Counted from the first letter of the stretch, positions 55,580-64,000 are shown. The stretch: 64,000 nt of DNA from Sphingopyxis fribergensis (GCF_000803645.1 NZ_CP009122.1:4068501-4132500), one strand, 5' to 3'. Notes: generated from the letters alone by a model not told the origin. Program-made: numbers and translations.

Positions 55580-57259
55580 TCAGCGCCGTCGGCGCGCGAG
55601 CTGATACTCATAGAGCGACGGCGCGGCGTCGACCGCCTGCCCCGTTCCCTCGATATAGGGTGCAGGCTTGTAGCTGACGCTGATCTTGCGGTTCGCGTGC
55701 AGCCCGACGATCCGCTCGCCCGGGCCTTCGAGCCCGCTCGTGATCGCCACCGTCGCGTCGGCGGGAACGCTGTCGGGTATCACCAGCTTCGCGTTCCAGA
55801 GCGTGTTGTAAAGCCCGTGCCCAGGCTTCCAATAGGGCGCGCCACCGCCGACCCACAGCTGATATTGCCACGCCCCCTTCACCTGTTTCGGATCGATATG
55901 CATCTCGATCTGATCGAACAGATTCTGATGGTTCGACCCGCTATGCTGGTCGATGATCGCTTGCCGGTCGACGACCGAGCGCAGGAACACCGATCGCGTC
56001 GAGCGCGTGTTGATGCTGACCGGGTGGACAACCGGATTCTCGACCTTCAGATCCTTGACGAGCACATTGTGCACCGCGCCGACATGCACCGAATAATGCG
56101 CGCTGCGGTCGCCCGTCGTGGCGACGTCGGCGATCGTCAGGCTCGCCGCATTGTCGGTCAATATGCCGCTGTCCGCCCGGTCGATCGTCAGCTTTTTGAC
56201 CCAGCCATCGAACACGCCCGTCATATAGATGCCGTTATAACCCTGTTCGAGATGGTGGCCGAAGGCGGGGGCTTGTGGAAATTGCAGCCGCAGATTTTGG
56301 ATGCCGACATTGGTCAGATGCTGCCAGTCGGCGACCACCGCGGGCTGGTCGGCACGGATATCGTGGAGCAACGGATCGCCAAGCGTCACCGTCTTGCCCC
56401 GGATCGCCACAATGCGCGTCGCCTGCGCGACCACCGGCCGGTTCGGGAAGGTCCAGTGGTGCGATCCGATCGGCAGGTCGGTGTCGCCGTAGAGCGACTT
56501 CAGTATCTGGCTCTTTGGCCCGTCGACCGAAAACCATTGCAGCTGTACGACGTCGCCGACCTTCAGCTTTGCGGCATTATCGACGGTCAGCGTGCGGCTG
56601 AACTGCTTGCCCGACACGCCGTTGGCGAGCACGGGGTCGCGAACATCCTTCGTCCCGTCGTAGGAGACCGGGCGACTGCCCTCGGGCGCGACATAGATCA
56701 TCCCGCCGGACCAGGTATATTCGGTGAACAGATAGTCGATATTATTTTCGGGCTCGACCTGCTGCTTCTTCTCGCGGACGAGATATTCGCGCAATTCGTC
56801 ATAATCATGGCTTTTGTCGATGAGCTTCAGCGGGCGCGGGAACCAGAGTTCGCTGCCCCCTGGCCCATTACCCGCGCCGTCGAGTATGATGTCGCTGCGC
56901 GTGATACGCAGCACTTCGGTGATCTGTATGCGCCCCTTGGGGAAACGCAGCGTCACCTTGCCCTTGACCGCGTTCGCCACGGCGAGTGCGCGCAGCACCG
57001 CCTTCGTATCGTCGAGCCCGTCGTCGGGGATCGCGCCATGATCGGTCACGTCAACGATCGTTCCCGCATCGGCAGGGATCGGCGCGAGGCCGAAGCCATA
57101 GCCGGCGTAGCTGAAGTCGGGGAGCGGGTTCGCGGCGGCCGTTGCCGGATCCGAAAGGATCCTGGGCAATGTCGTCGGCTGCGCCTCTAGCGGGAAAGTC
57201 AGTGCCGCGCCGAGCGCCAGAACCGAAACGAAGCGCGCACGCTGATTACCCGAAATCAT
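55580..57259 (-). CDS. Secreted beta-helix polysaccharide-active protein (putative uronan lyase or hydrolase)
   Basis: 559 residues from the ATG at 57259. Signal peptide (RARFVSVLALGAALTFPLEAQ). Residues about 80-160 (IVDVTDHGAIPDDGLDDTKAVLRALAVA then VTLRFPKGRIQI) match the pectate-lyase-3 / GH28-related start of right-handed beta-helix enzymes. The rest is helix-like repeats (SDIILDGAGNGPGG, LTIADVATTGDRSAHYS), with a C-terminal part (QLWVGGGAPYWKPGHGLYNT) that recalls DUF4955-type proteins. I cannot assign it to a known lyase or hydrolase family. The TonB receptor just upstream and the kdu genes imply it acts on a uronic acid polymer outside or in the periplasm. Confidence 0.72.
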   Translation of the reverse strand: MISGNQRARFVSVLALGAALTFPLEAQPTTLPRILSDPATAAANPLPDFSYAGYGFGLAPIPADAGTIVDVTDHGAIPDDGLDDTKAVLRALAVANAVKGKVTLRFPKGRIQITEVLRITRSDIILDGAGNGPGGSELWFPRPLKLIDKSHDYDELREYLVREKKQQVEPENNIDYLFTEYTWSGGMIYVAPEGSRPVSYDGTKDVRDPVLANGVSGKQFSRTLTVDNAAKLKVGDVVQLQWFSVDGPKSQILKSLYGDTDLPIGSHHWTFPNRPVVAQATRIVAIRGKTVTLGDPLLHDIRADQPAVVADWQHLTNVGIQNLRLQFPQAPAFGHHLEQGYNGIYMTGVFDGWVKKLTIDRADSGILTDNAASLTIADVATTGDRSAHYSVHVGAVHNVLVKDLKVENPVVHPVSINTRSTRSVFLRSVVDRQAIIDQHSGSNHQNLFDQIEMHIDPKQVKGAWQYQLWVGGGAPYWKPGHGLYNTLWNAKLVIPDSVPADATVAITSGLEGPGERIVGLHANRKISVSYKPAPYIEGTGQAVDAAPSLYEYQLARRRR

Positions 57260-57326
57260 AACCCGTAATACTCCCTGCGGTCTCAACCATGGCGGCGCGC
57301 GACCCACCCCGCCATGGCGAGACCCT

Positions 57327-59939
57327 TTAGAACTTCGCGCGCACGCCGACCGAGAAGCGCCGTTCGGACAGGGCGTAGCTGTTGAGCGCGGTCGTGTTGA
57401 AATTGCTATACTCGCTCGTCGCCGATTTCTTGGGCATCAGATTCTGCGCTTGCAACGACAGCGCGATATTCTTCGTGAGGTCGAGCCCGACCTGCGCGTC
57501 GAGCTGCGAGCGCGAGCCGACGAAGCTGGGGCGTCCCTGCGAAAATTCGAACACCGCCTCGTCGCGGTAATTATAGGCGAGACGCGCCGAGAAAGGGCCT
57601 TTCTCGTAGAGGCCGACGAGGTTGTAGCTGTTCTTCGACACCGCGACGAGCGGGAAGCCCGCATTATCCTCGGCGTCCGAATAGGTATAGTTGGCGATGA
57701 CGCCAAAGCCGTCGAGCGGCGAGGGCAGGAAGTCCAGGAATTGCTGGATGCCGATTTCGAACCCCTTGATCTTCGCGCTCGCAAGATTCTCCGGGCGCGA
57801 GAAGGTCAGTTCGCGGCCCTGGTCGTCAAGATTGAGGTCGACGCCGGTGGTTACGAAATTGGCGATGAAATTCTTGACGTCCTTGTAGAAAAGCGCGCCC
57901 GAGATCAGCGAACTTTTGCCCGTATAATATTCGAAGCTGATATCGGCCTGCGTCGCGATCGGCGGTTCGAGATTCACATTGCCACCGGTGACCGACAGGT
58001 TCGTCGCGTTGAAGAAGGTCGATGGTGCAAGATCGGCGATCGAGGCGCGCTGCATCGTCTGCGATCCCGACACGCGGATCAGGAAATCGTCGCTGATGTT
58101 GAACGCGATATTCGCGCTGGGCAGGACGTTGGTATAGCGGTTCTTGTCGGTGACCAGCGTGCTGACCGCGCCGACATTGACATAGCTGTCGACCGACAGG
58201 CGCGTCGAGGCGATACGCACCCCGGCGTTGGCCTTGTACGGGATGCCAGCGATCTCGCCTTCGCCCGACACCATCAGGTAACCCGCGAGCGTCTTTTCGC
58301 TGAAGTCATAATCGCGCTGGAGATTGGGCAACAGGGTCGAGCGGCCGTTCGGATCGGGGTTGGGTTCAGCCCCCTGCGCGCGGTTGAAGACATAGTCGAA
58401 GGTCGGCGCGGTGCTCAAAAAACTGCGCGGGAAGGTGCCGGGCATGTCGGTCAGGAAATCGCCCGCGTCGACCAGCTTCAGATAGGGCTCGATCTCGTCG
58501 CGGGTCGGCGTGACCTGGCTGCGGAAGGCGTTCGAGCGCGCGTGGAGGTCGGTATAGCGCACCCCCGCCGCGATCGTGACCCCGCCCCCCGTCTCATAAC
58601 TGACGTCGAGCTTGCCCGTCCATTCTTCGAGCAGGCCGAGCAGGCGGTTGCTGCGCACGCCGTTGGTCGCGGGATTGTAGGACGCGTAATCCGTTGGATC
58701 GAACGTGCCCCCAAGCGTCAGCGACGGGACCGTCTGGTCCCGAAAATCGAACGCGCCGGGCACCGCGGCGGTCCCTTGCAAGGTGATGATCTGGATCGTC
58801 TGGTCGATCGTGCCCTTGCTGTAATAGCCGTCGGCCTCGATCGTCAGCCCGTTGTCGCCCTGATATTTACCGTTGAGCCCGTAGAGGAAGCTTTCGGTCG
58901 GCTCGTTGCGGATCTGTCCGGCGGTGGTGACCGTGCCATTGGTATTGCCCGCGACGACCATGCCGTCGTCCACCACCGCGCCCGTCACCGGATTGGTGCC
59001 GGTGGGCAGGCGAAAGGCGAAGAAGTCCTGGCGGCGCCCGGTCTTGAGCTTCGAATAGAGCGCGTCGGCGGTGATGGTGAATTCGGGCGTCACCTCGAAC
59101 TGGATAGCGCCGTTGAGGCCGAGCCGCGAGCGGTCGACCGTGAACTGTTCATATTGCAGCAGCACCGGCGTCTGTTGAACCGTCGTCGTCCCACCGGCGG
59201 TGTAATTACGGTTGAGGAAATTGTTGCGCTCGAACGTCTGCGTCGTCGAGGTGCGCTTCTGATATTCGCCGGCGAGCATGACGCCGATACGGCCGTCGGC
59301 GAACTTGGTCGTCGCAAAGCCGGTGATCGCGGGTTCGAACTTGTCCGAATTTTCCGAATAAACACCCTGCGCGCGGAGCGAGATCGTCGGCTCCTTGAAT
59401 GACAGCGGCTTCGGCGTGACCAGGTTCACCGTGCCGCCAAGCCCGCCCTCGGCATTGCTCGCGAGCGGCGATTTGCGCACTTCAAGGCGGCCAAACAGGC
59501 TGGAGGGCACCGAATCGAGCCCCGACGAACGGCCGAGCTGGTCGTTTTCGGGCGGCGAAAGACGCGCCGACCAGCCGAGCAGCGTGCGCCCGTCGACCTC
59601 GACGCGCACCTGCTGCAGGCCGCGCACCGACACCGACTGGCCTTCGCCGAAGACGCGGGTGATCTGAACGCCGGTGACGCGCTGAAGCGCCTCGGCGACG
59701 TTGGCGTCTGGCAGCTTGCCGACGTCCTCGGCGGTGATGACGTCCATCACCTGCGACGCTTCGCGCTTGATGTCGGCCGCCTGTTCGAGCGAGGCGCGAA
59801 TGCCGGTGACGATGATCGCGTCATCCTCGGGCGCCGCCGCGGCATCCTGCGCATAAGCCGAAGCAGTCGCCAATATGGCAAGCGATGCCCCGCCCGCCAG
59901 TCGTGCCAACGCGTGCACGCCCCTCATCCGAATAGCCAT
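57327..59939 (-). CDS. TonB-dependent receptor for a uronate oligomer
   Basis: 870 residues from the ATG at 59939, 6 bases after GGGAGG. Signal peptide (ARLAGGASLAILATASAYAQ), then a DAIIVTGIRASL TonB-box-like start and plug domain (VMDVITAEDVGKLPDANVAEALQRVTGVQI, SVSVRGLQQVRVEVDGRT). The remaining part is a 22-stranded barrel ending in FSVGVRAKF with the terminal aromatic residue. This is the Xanthomonas/Caulobacter-type receptor group, used for carbohydrates. It is the first gene of the receptor-lyase unit and has two operators upstream. No SusD partner, as expected outside Bacteroidetes. Confidence 0.93.
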   Translation of the reverse strand: MAIRMRGVHALARLAGGASLAILATASAYAQDAAAAPEDDAIIVTGIRASLEQAADIKREASQVMDVITAEDVGKLPDANVAEALQRVTGVQITRVFGEGQSVSVRGLQQVRVEVDGRTLLGWSARLSPPENDQLGRSSGLDSVPSSLFGRLEVRKSPLASNAEGGLGGTVNLVTPKPLSFKEPTISLRAQGVYSENSDKFEPAITGFATTKFADGRIGVMLAGEYQKRTSTTQTFERNNFLNRNYTAGGTTTVQQTPVLLQYEQFTVDRSRLGLNGAIQFEVTPEFTITADALYSKLKTGRRQDFFAFRLPTGTNPVTGAVVDDGMVVAGNTNGTVTTAGQIRNEPTESFLYGLNGKYQGDNGLTIEADGYYSKGTIDQTIQIITLQGTAAVPGAFDFRDQTVPSLTLGGTFDPTDYASYNPATNGVRSNRLLGLLEEWTGKLDVSYETGGGVTIAAGVRYTDLHARSNAFRSQVTPTRDEIEPYLKLVDAGDFLTDMPGTFPRSFLSTAPTFDYVFNRAQGAEPNPDPNGRSTLLPNLQRDYDFSEKTLAGYLMVSGEGEIAGIPYKANAGVRIASTRLSVDSYVNVGAVSTLVTDKNRYTNVLPSANIAFNISDDFLIRVSGSQTMQRASIADLAPSTFFNATNLSVTGGNVNLEPPIATQADISFEYYTGKSSLISGALFYKDVKNFIANFVTTGVDLNLDDQGRELTFSRPENLASAKIKGFEIGIQQFLDFLPSPLDGFGVIANYTYSDAEDNAGFPLVAVSKNSYNLVGLYEKGPFSARLAYNYRDEAVFEFSQGRPSFVGSRSQLDAQVGLDLTKNIALSLQAQNLMPKKSATSEYSNFNTTALNSYALSERRFSVGVRAKF

Positions 59940-60073
59940 TGTCATCCTCCCACCTCGAAAACCAGTTCGTGTGAACCGCTTTTTCAGAAATTCCCGGAGA
60001 GATATGCGGGGCCGTGACCTTGTGGCCGACCAAAACATCCCCTCACGCATATTGTTTTGTTATCACCGATCTA

Positions 60074-60087
60074 GGTAACCGGTGTCA
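60074..60087 (-). promoter_or_regulatory. Putative LacI-type operator 1 of the TonB receptor
   Basis: GGTAACCGGTGTCA, identical over 14 bases to the site at 54411. Lies about 135 bases before the receptor ATG and just downstream of the likely -10, a typical repressor position. Confidence 0.68.
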
Positions 60088-60106
60088 TGGACTATCCAAA
60101 ATTGAT

Positions 60107-60119
60107 ACACCGGTGTCAA
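60107..60119 (-). promoter_or_regulatory. Putative LacI-type operator 2 of the TonB receptor, with -35 box
   Basis: Perfect 10-base palindrome ACACCGGTGT (60107-60116); minus-strand reading TTGACACCGGTGT fuses a -35 hexamer to the operator. 33 bases from operator 1 centre to centre is about 31, close to three helical turns, so both would face the same side of the DNA. Confidence 0.7.
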
Positions 60120-60302
60120 GCCCCTAATTGTAGGACAACCCAGCCTCCCAAAGCCGGAGTTTTCTTCGGCACAATCGCCGGGGCAGGAAATTGTCGTAAT
60201 TTGTCGCAACCCCCGCATTGCGCTTGCATGGGGCAACCCAATGGGTTGAATAGGGCTAAATTCCTCCCCGCCCTCGGCGAACCGATACGAGAACAACCAA
60301 CT

Positions 60303-61496
60303 ATGCTGGACAAAAGGTCGCTGTTGCTGGCCGGAGCCCTGTGTGCCGTTAGCCTGTCGCTTGGCGCCTGCTCAGCCGAAGAGGAAAAGGGCGGCCGCGG
60401 TGCGCCCGAGGTCGGCTATGTCGTCGCCAGGGTCGAGGCGGTGCCCGTGACCACCTCGCTCGGCGGGCGCACCGTCGCGTTCGAAACCAGCGAAGTGCGG
60501 CCGCAGGTCAACGGCCTGATCCGCCGCCGCCTGTTCACCGAAGGCGGCTTCGTCCGCGCCGGCCAGCCGCTCTACCAGATCGACCCGAGCCTCTATCAAG
60601 CGGGGGTCGAACAGGCCGCGGCAAATCTCGCCAGCGCCCGCGCGAGCGCGCAGGCTGCGGAGGAGCGCGCGCGCCGCCTCGAACCGCTGGCCAAGATGCA
60701 GGCCGTCGCCGAGCAGGATTATACCGACGCACTGGCAGAGGCGCGGATGGCGCGCGCGGCGATCGCCCAGAATAACGCCGCGCTCGAAACCGCGCGGATC
60801 AACCTCCGCTATGCGACGATCACCGCGCCGATCAGCGGACGCATCGGGCGCAGCCTCGCGACCCCCGGCGCGCTCGTCAGCGCGAGCCAGGCGACCCCGC
60901 TCGCGACGATCCAGCAGACCGACCCGATGTATGTCGACATGCAGCAGTCGAGCGCCGAACTCACGCGGCTGCGCCAGGCGATCGAGAGCGGCGGGGTGAC
61001 AGCGGGCAGCGCGTCGGTGCGACTGCGGCTCGAGGATGGCAGCGCCTATGGCCCGGTCGGCACCGTCCAATTCTCCGAAGTCACGGTCAGCGAGGCAACC
61101 GGCACGGTGACGCTGCGCGCACGCTTTCCCAACCCGCGCGGCGTGTTGCTGCCCGGCATGTTCGTGACCGCATTGTTCGACCAAGCGGTGAACCCGTCGG
61201 CAATCCTGTTGCCGCAGGCCGCGGTCCAGCGCGATTTCGACGGCTCGGCCTTCGTCTATCTCGTCGGCAAGGACAATAAGGCGGCGCGGCGCAAGATCGT
61301 CGCCGACCGCACCGTCGGCGCCAACTGGGTCGTCACCGACGGGCTGAAACCGGGCGAGCGCGTGATCACGCAAGGGATCGGCAATTTGCGCCAAGGGGCG
61401 CCGATCCGGCCGGTGCCCGCGAGCAGCGTACAGCGGGTGGGAGCACAACCCAAGGGTGCCGCGACGGGCGGCACCGCCGAAGCCAAGGGCAAGTAG
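60303..61496 (+). CDS. RND efflux periplasmic adaptor lipoprotein (AcrA/MexA-like)
   Basis: 397 residues from the ATG at 60303. Signal peptide with lipobox LGAC (Cys23). Lipoyl/hairpin region (VNGLIRRRLFTEGGFVRAGQ, YQIDPSLYQAGVEQAAANL), and the beta-barrel domain with NLRYATITAPISGRIGRSLA and VTLRARFPNPRGVLLPGMFV. It bridges the inner-membrane pump to an outer-membrane channel such as TolC; no channel gene is seen before the window ends. The pump gene starts 5 bases after its stop. Confidence 0.94.
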   Translation: MLDKRSLLLAGALCAVSLSLGACSAEEEKGGRGAPEVGYVVARVEAVPVTTSLGGRTVAFETSEVRPQVNGLIRRRLFTEGGFVRAGQPLYQIDPSLYQAGVEQAAANLASARASAQAAEERARRLEPLAKMQAVAEQDYTDALAEARMARAAIAQNNAALETARINLRYATITAPISGRIGRSLATPGALVSASQATPLATIQQTDPMYVDMQQSSAELTRLRQAIESGGVTAGSASVRLRLEDGSAYGPVGTVQFSEVTVSEATGTVTLRARFPNPRGVLLPGMFVTALFDQAVNPSAILLPQAAVQRDFDGSAFVYLVGKDNKAARRKIVADRTVGANWVVTDGLKPGERVITQGIGNLRQGAPIRPVPASSVQRVGAQPKGAATGGTAEAKGK

Positions 61497-61501
61497 CGCC
61501 C

Positions 61502-64000
61502 ATGTCACGCCTCTTCATCGACCGGCCGATCTTCGCCTGGGTGCTGGCGATCATCGTCATGCTCGGCGGGGTGGGCGCGCTTTTTTCGCTGCCGATCGAG
61601 CAATATCCCGACATCGCGCCGACGCAGGTCAATATCCGCGCCACCTATCCGGGCGCGTCGGCCGAGACGATCGAGAACAGCGTTACGCAGGTGCTCGAAC
61701 AGCAACTGACCGGGATCGACGGCCTGCTCTATTTCAGCTCGCAGTCAAGCTCGCGCGGACAGGCGAGCATCACCGCGATTTTCGAAAAGGGCACCGACCC
61801 CGACATCGCGCAGGTGCAGGTCCAGAACAAGATCCAGTCGGCGGTCTCGCGCCTGCCGCAACAGGTCCAGCAACAGGGCGTGCGCGTCACCAAGTCCAAT
61901 TCGGATTCGCTGCTGCTCGTCGGCGTCTATGACACGACCGACACACGGTCGAACCAGGACGTCTCCGACTATCTCTCCTCCAATATCCAGGACCCCCTCT
62001 CGCGCGTCGAGGGCGTCGGCGACGTCAACGTCTTCGGATCGCCGCACGCAATGCGGATCTGGCTCAACCCGCAGCGGCTCGCCGCGGTGTCGTTGATGCC
62101 AAGCGACGTGGTCGCGGCGATCACCGCGCAAAACAGCGAGGTCGCGGCGGGCGAAGTCGGCGGCCTTCCCGCGCCCGAGGGCCAGATGCTCAACGCGACG
62201 GTCACCGCCCAGTCACGGATGCAGACGGTCGACCAGTTCGAGAATATCGTGCTGAAGACGCTGCCCGATGGCGCGACGGTGCGGATCAAGGATATCGCAC
62301 GGGTCGAGGTCGGCGCCGAAAATTACAGCACGATCGTCCGCATCAACGGGCACCCCGGATCGGGCATGTCGATCTCGCTGTCGCCGGGCGCCGACGCGCT
62401 CGAAACCGCCGACCGCGTCAAGGCGCGGATGACCGAACTCGGCGCCGATTTTCCCGACGGCCTGACCTACAGCTATGCCAATGATTCGACCGCCTTCATC
62501 AAGCTGTCGGTGAGCGAGGTGCAGAAATCGCTGTTCGAAGCGATCCTGCTCGTCATCCTTGTCATGTTCGTCTTCCTGCAAAGCTGGCGCGCGGTGTTGA
62601 TCCCCGCGATCGCGGTGCCCGTCGTGCTGCTCGGCACCTTCGGCATTTTCTATATGCTGGGCTTCAGTATCAACACACTGACCCTGTTCGGGTTGACGCT
62701 GGCGATCGGGCTGCTCGTCGATGACGCGATCGTCGTCGTCGAGAATGTCGAGCGGTTGATGGAAGAAAATCCCGGCATGTCGGCGCGCGAGGCGACGATC
62801 CAGTCGATGAAGGAATTGCAGGTCGCGCTGATTGCGATCGCGCTCGTGCTGTCGGCGGTGTTCCTGCCGATGGCCTTCTTCGGCGGGTCGACCGGCGTCA
62901 TCTATCGCCAATTCTCGGTCACCATCGTTTCGGCGATGGCGTTGTCGGTGCTCGTCGCTCTGATCCTGAGCCCCGCGCTGACCTCGACCTTGCTGAAACC
63001 CAAGGAGCATGGCGACGCGGGTAACGGCGGGCGCTTCCCGCGCGTCCATGCCTTTCTCGAACGCGCCAAGACCGGCTTCAACACGCGCTTCGACCGCTCG
63101 GTCGACCGCTATGTCGGCAGCGTCACCAAAGTCGTCGACCGCAAATGGCTGTTCCTCGGCATCTATGTCGTGCTGCTCGCCGCGCTTGCCTTCCTCTTCC
63201 TTCGGCTGCCGAGCGGCTTCCTGCCCAATGAGGACCAGGGTCGCGTTTCGGTCCAGTTCCGCCTGCCCGCGGGCGCGACGCAGGCGCGCACGCTCGAAGT
63301 GCGCGACAGGGTCGAAAAATATCTGCTGAGCGAGGAAAAGGCGAATGTCGGGGCGCTATTCCTCGTCGCCGGCGGCGGCGGCGGTGGCGGCGCGGTCGGC
63401 CAGAACACCGGCCAGGGCTTTGTGAACCTCGTCCATTGGGACGAACGCCCGGGCAAGGAACGCAGCGCCGAGGCGATCGCGACGCGCGCACGCGCCGCGC
63501 TCGCCGGAATACGCGACGCACAGGTTTTCGCGCTGGTCCCCGGCGCGGTGCGCGGGCTCGGCGATTCGGCAGGCTTCACGATGCAGTTCCAGAACCGCAG
63601 CGGGATGAGCCGCGACGAGTTTGTCGCCGCGCGCGAAAAGCTGCTCGCGATGGCGAACGAAAATCCGAAACTCACCTCGGTGCGCCTGTCCGATCTGCCC
63701 GACGTGTCGACGCTGAAGATCGATGTCGATACGCAGCGGCTAACCGCTTATGGCATCGACAATGGCGATGTGAACAACACGCTCGCGACCGCGTGGGGCG
63801 GACGCTACGTCAACGATTTCATCGACAAGGGGCGCGTCAAGCGCGTCTATGTCCAAGGCGATGCCCCCTATCGCGCCAAGCCCGAAGACCTCAGCCAATG
63901 GTATGTCCGCGCAACCGACGGCGAAATGTCGCCCTTCTCGGCCTTTGCGACCGTCGGCTGGTCGACGACGCCGAGCAGCAGCTCGCGTTTCCAGGGCGTC
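61502..64000 (+). CDS. RND multidrug efflux pump, inner-membrane subunit (AcrB/MexB-like), 3' end outside window
   Basis: Open from the ATG at 61502 to the last base: 833 codons seen, roughly 80 percent of the usual 1,040 or so. N-terminus SRLFIDRPIFAWVLAIIVML, the HAE-1 family signature. Proton-relay aspartates in LAIGLLVDDAIVVVENVERL (Asp-Asp pair around residue 405). Periplasmic porter domains with GFLPNEDQGR and AGGGGGGGGAVGQNTGQ; the latter has eight glycines in a row, longer than usual. Substrates unknown. It forms one unit with the adaptor. Confidence 0.95.
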   Translation, partial: MSRLFIDRPIFAWVLAIIVMLGGVGALFSLPIEQYPDIAPTQVNIRATYPGASAETIENSVTQVLEQQLTGIDGLLYFSSQSSSRGQASITAIFEKGTDPDIAQVQVQNKIQSAVSRLPQQVQQQGVRVTKSNSDSLLLVGVYDTTDTRSNQDVSDYLSSNIQDPLSRVEGVGDVNVFGSPHAMRIWLNPQRLAAVSLMPSDVVAAITAQNSEVAAGEVGGLPAPEGQMLNATVTAQSRMQTVDQFENIVLKTLPDGATVRIKDIARVEVGAENYSTIVRINGHPGSGMSISLSPGADALETADRVKARMTELGADFPDGLTYSYANDSTAFIKLSVSEVQKSLFEAILLVILVMFVFLQSWRAVLIPAIAVPVVLLGTFGIFYMLGFSINTLTLFGLTLAIGLLVDDAIVVVENVERLMEENPGMSAREATIQSMKELQVALIAIALVLSAVFLPMAFFGGSTGVIYRQFSVTIVSAMALSVLVALILSPALTSTLLKPKEHGDAGNGGRFPRVHAFLERAKTGFNTRFDRSVDRYVGSVTKVVDRKWLFLGIYVVLLAALAFLFLRLPSGFLPNEDQGRVSVQFRLPAGATQARTLEVRDRVEKYLLSEEKANVGALFLVAGGGGGGGAVGQNTGQGFVNLVHWDERPGKERSAEAIATRARAALAGIRDAQVFALVPGAVRGLGDSAGFTMQFQNRSGMSRDEFVAAREKLLAMANENPKLTSVRLSDLPDVSTLKIDVDTQRLTAYGIDNGDVNNTLATAWGGRYVNDFIDKGRVKRVYVQGDAPYRAKPEDLSQWYVRATDGEMSPFSAFATVGWSTTPSSSSRFQGV

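Larger units (their letters stand above)
59940..60302. promoter_or_regulatory. Divergent control region between the TonB receptor and the RND adaptor
   Basis: 363 bases with no gene. The receptor side carries two operators (60074-60087 and 60107-60119). A minus-strand promoter TTGACA (60119-60114) with GATAGT 17 bases later fits the receptor. On the adaptor side I see a perfect 7-bp inverted repeat CAACCCAATGGGTTG (60234-60248) and a direct repeat TTGTCG (two copies at about 60201-60216). No clear sigma-70 promoter for the adaptor was found. Confidence 0.5.

Noticed and set aside
57450..59402. A 650-codon plus-strand frame opposite the TonB receptor gene
   Set aside because: Shadow of the receptor's third-position GC bias; no ribosome site and no domain.

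Overview
The window is 64 kb of GC-rich DNA (roughly two thirds G+C) from an alphaproteobacterium, most probably a sphingomonad (order Sphingomonadales, possibly Sphingopyxis or a close relative; this placement is inference). The reasons are the codon use, a large Xanthomonas/Caulobacter-type TonB-dependent receptor, a two-gene egtB-egtD ergothioneine set, many small lipoproteins, several beta-oxidation clusters, and intergenic palindromic repeats of kinds common in these genomes. It looks like ordinary chromosome: I see no phage, transposase, CRISPR array, rRNA or tRNA gene.

Layout. 0-9 kb: end of a penicillin-binding protein 1C gene, an APC amino-acid permease, a CorC-type CBS membrane protein, an OmpA lipoprotein, then a tightly overlapping minus-strand operon (yhhQ-like, argB, yggT, folD, an NTF2-like secreted protein, marC). 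9-20 kb: a NupC nucleoside transporter, a beta/gamma-crystallin-like secreted protein with an MliC-like lipoprotein, an epoxide hydrolase, a run holding egtB, egtD, a 3-hydroxyacyl-CoA dehydrogenase and a methyltransferase, then a cobalamin adenosyltransferase, a HIG1 protein, gluQRS, and an HNH protein. 20-23 kb: PEP carboxylase between two lipoprotein genes. 23-38 kb: two divergent blocks of acyl-CoA catabolism (three acyl-CoA dehydrogenases, four SDRs, a Zn alcohol dehydrogenase, an ACAD10/11-like phosphotransferase, a serine hydrolase, a GPH transporter, a FadB-like multifunctional enzyme); the substrate cannot be told from sequence. 38-46.6 kb: a valine/isobutyryl-CoA degradation operon (mmsA, acyl-CoA dehydrogenase, 3-hydroxyisobutyryl-CoA hydrolase, enoyl-CoA hydratase, mmsB) with two lipoproteins, a RidA protein and a small membrane protein interleaved, and a divergent LysR regulator.

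46.7-60 kb is the most interesting part: a polyuronide utilisation locus. A TonB-dependent receptor and a secreted beta-helix protein of uncharacterised type lie beside a LacI-type regulator, kduI-kduD-kdgK, and an operon of a MhpD-like hydratase, an ExuT-like hexuronate transporter, uxaC and uxuB. Four copies of a palindromic element around ACCGGTGTCA lie upstream of the three minus-strand transcription units, and at each unit one copy is fused to a TTGACA -35-like hexamer. This points to one regulon repressed by the local LacI protein. Mannonate dehydratase (UxuA) and KDPG aldolase are not in the window.

60.3-64 kb: an RND efflux adaptor lipoprotein and the first 833 codons of its inner-membrane pump, which runs off the end of the window.

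At least four families of intergenic inverted repeats recur; one copy sits inside the kduI-kduD operon and others lie inside or between catabolic operons.
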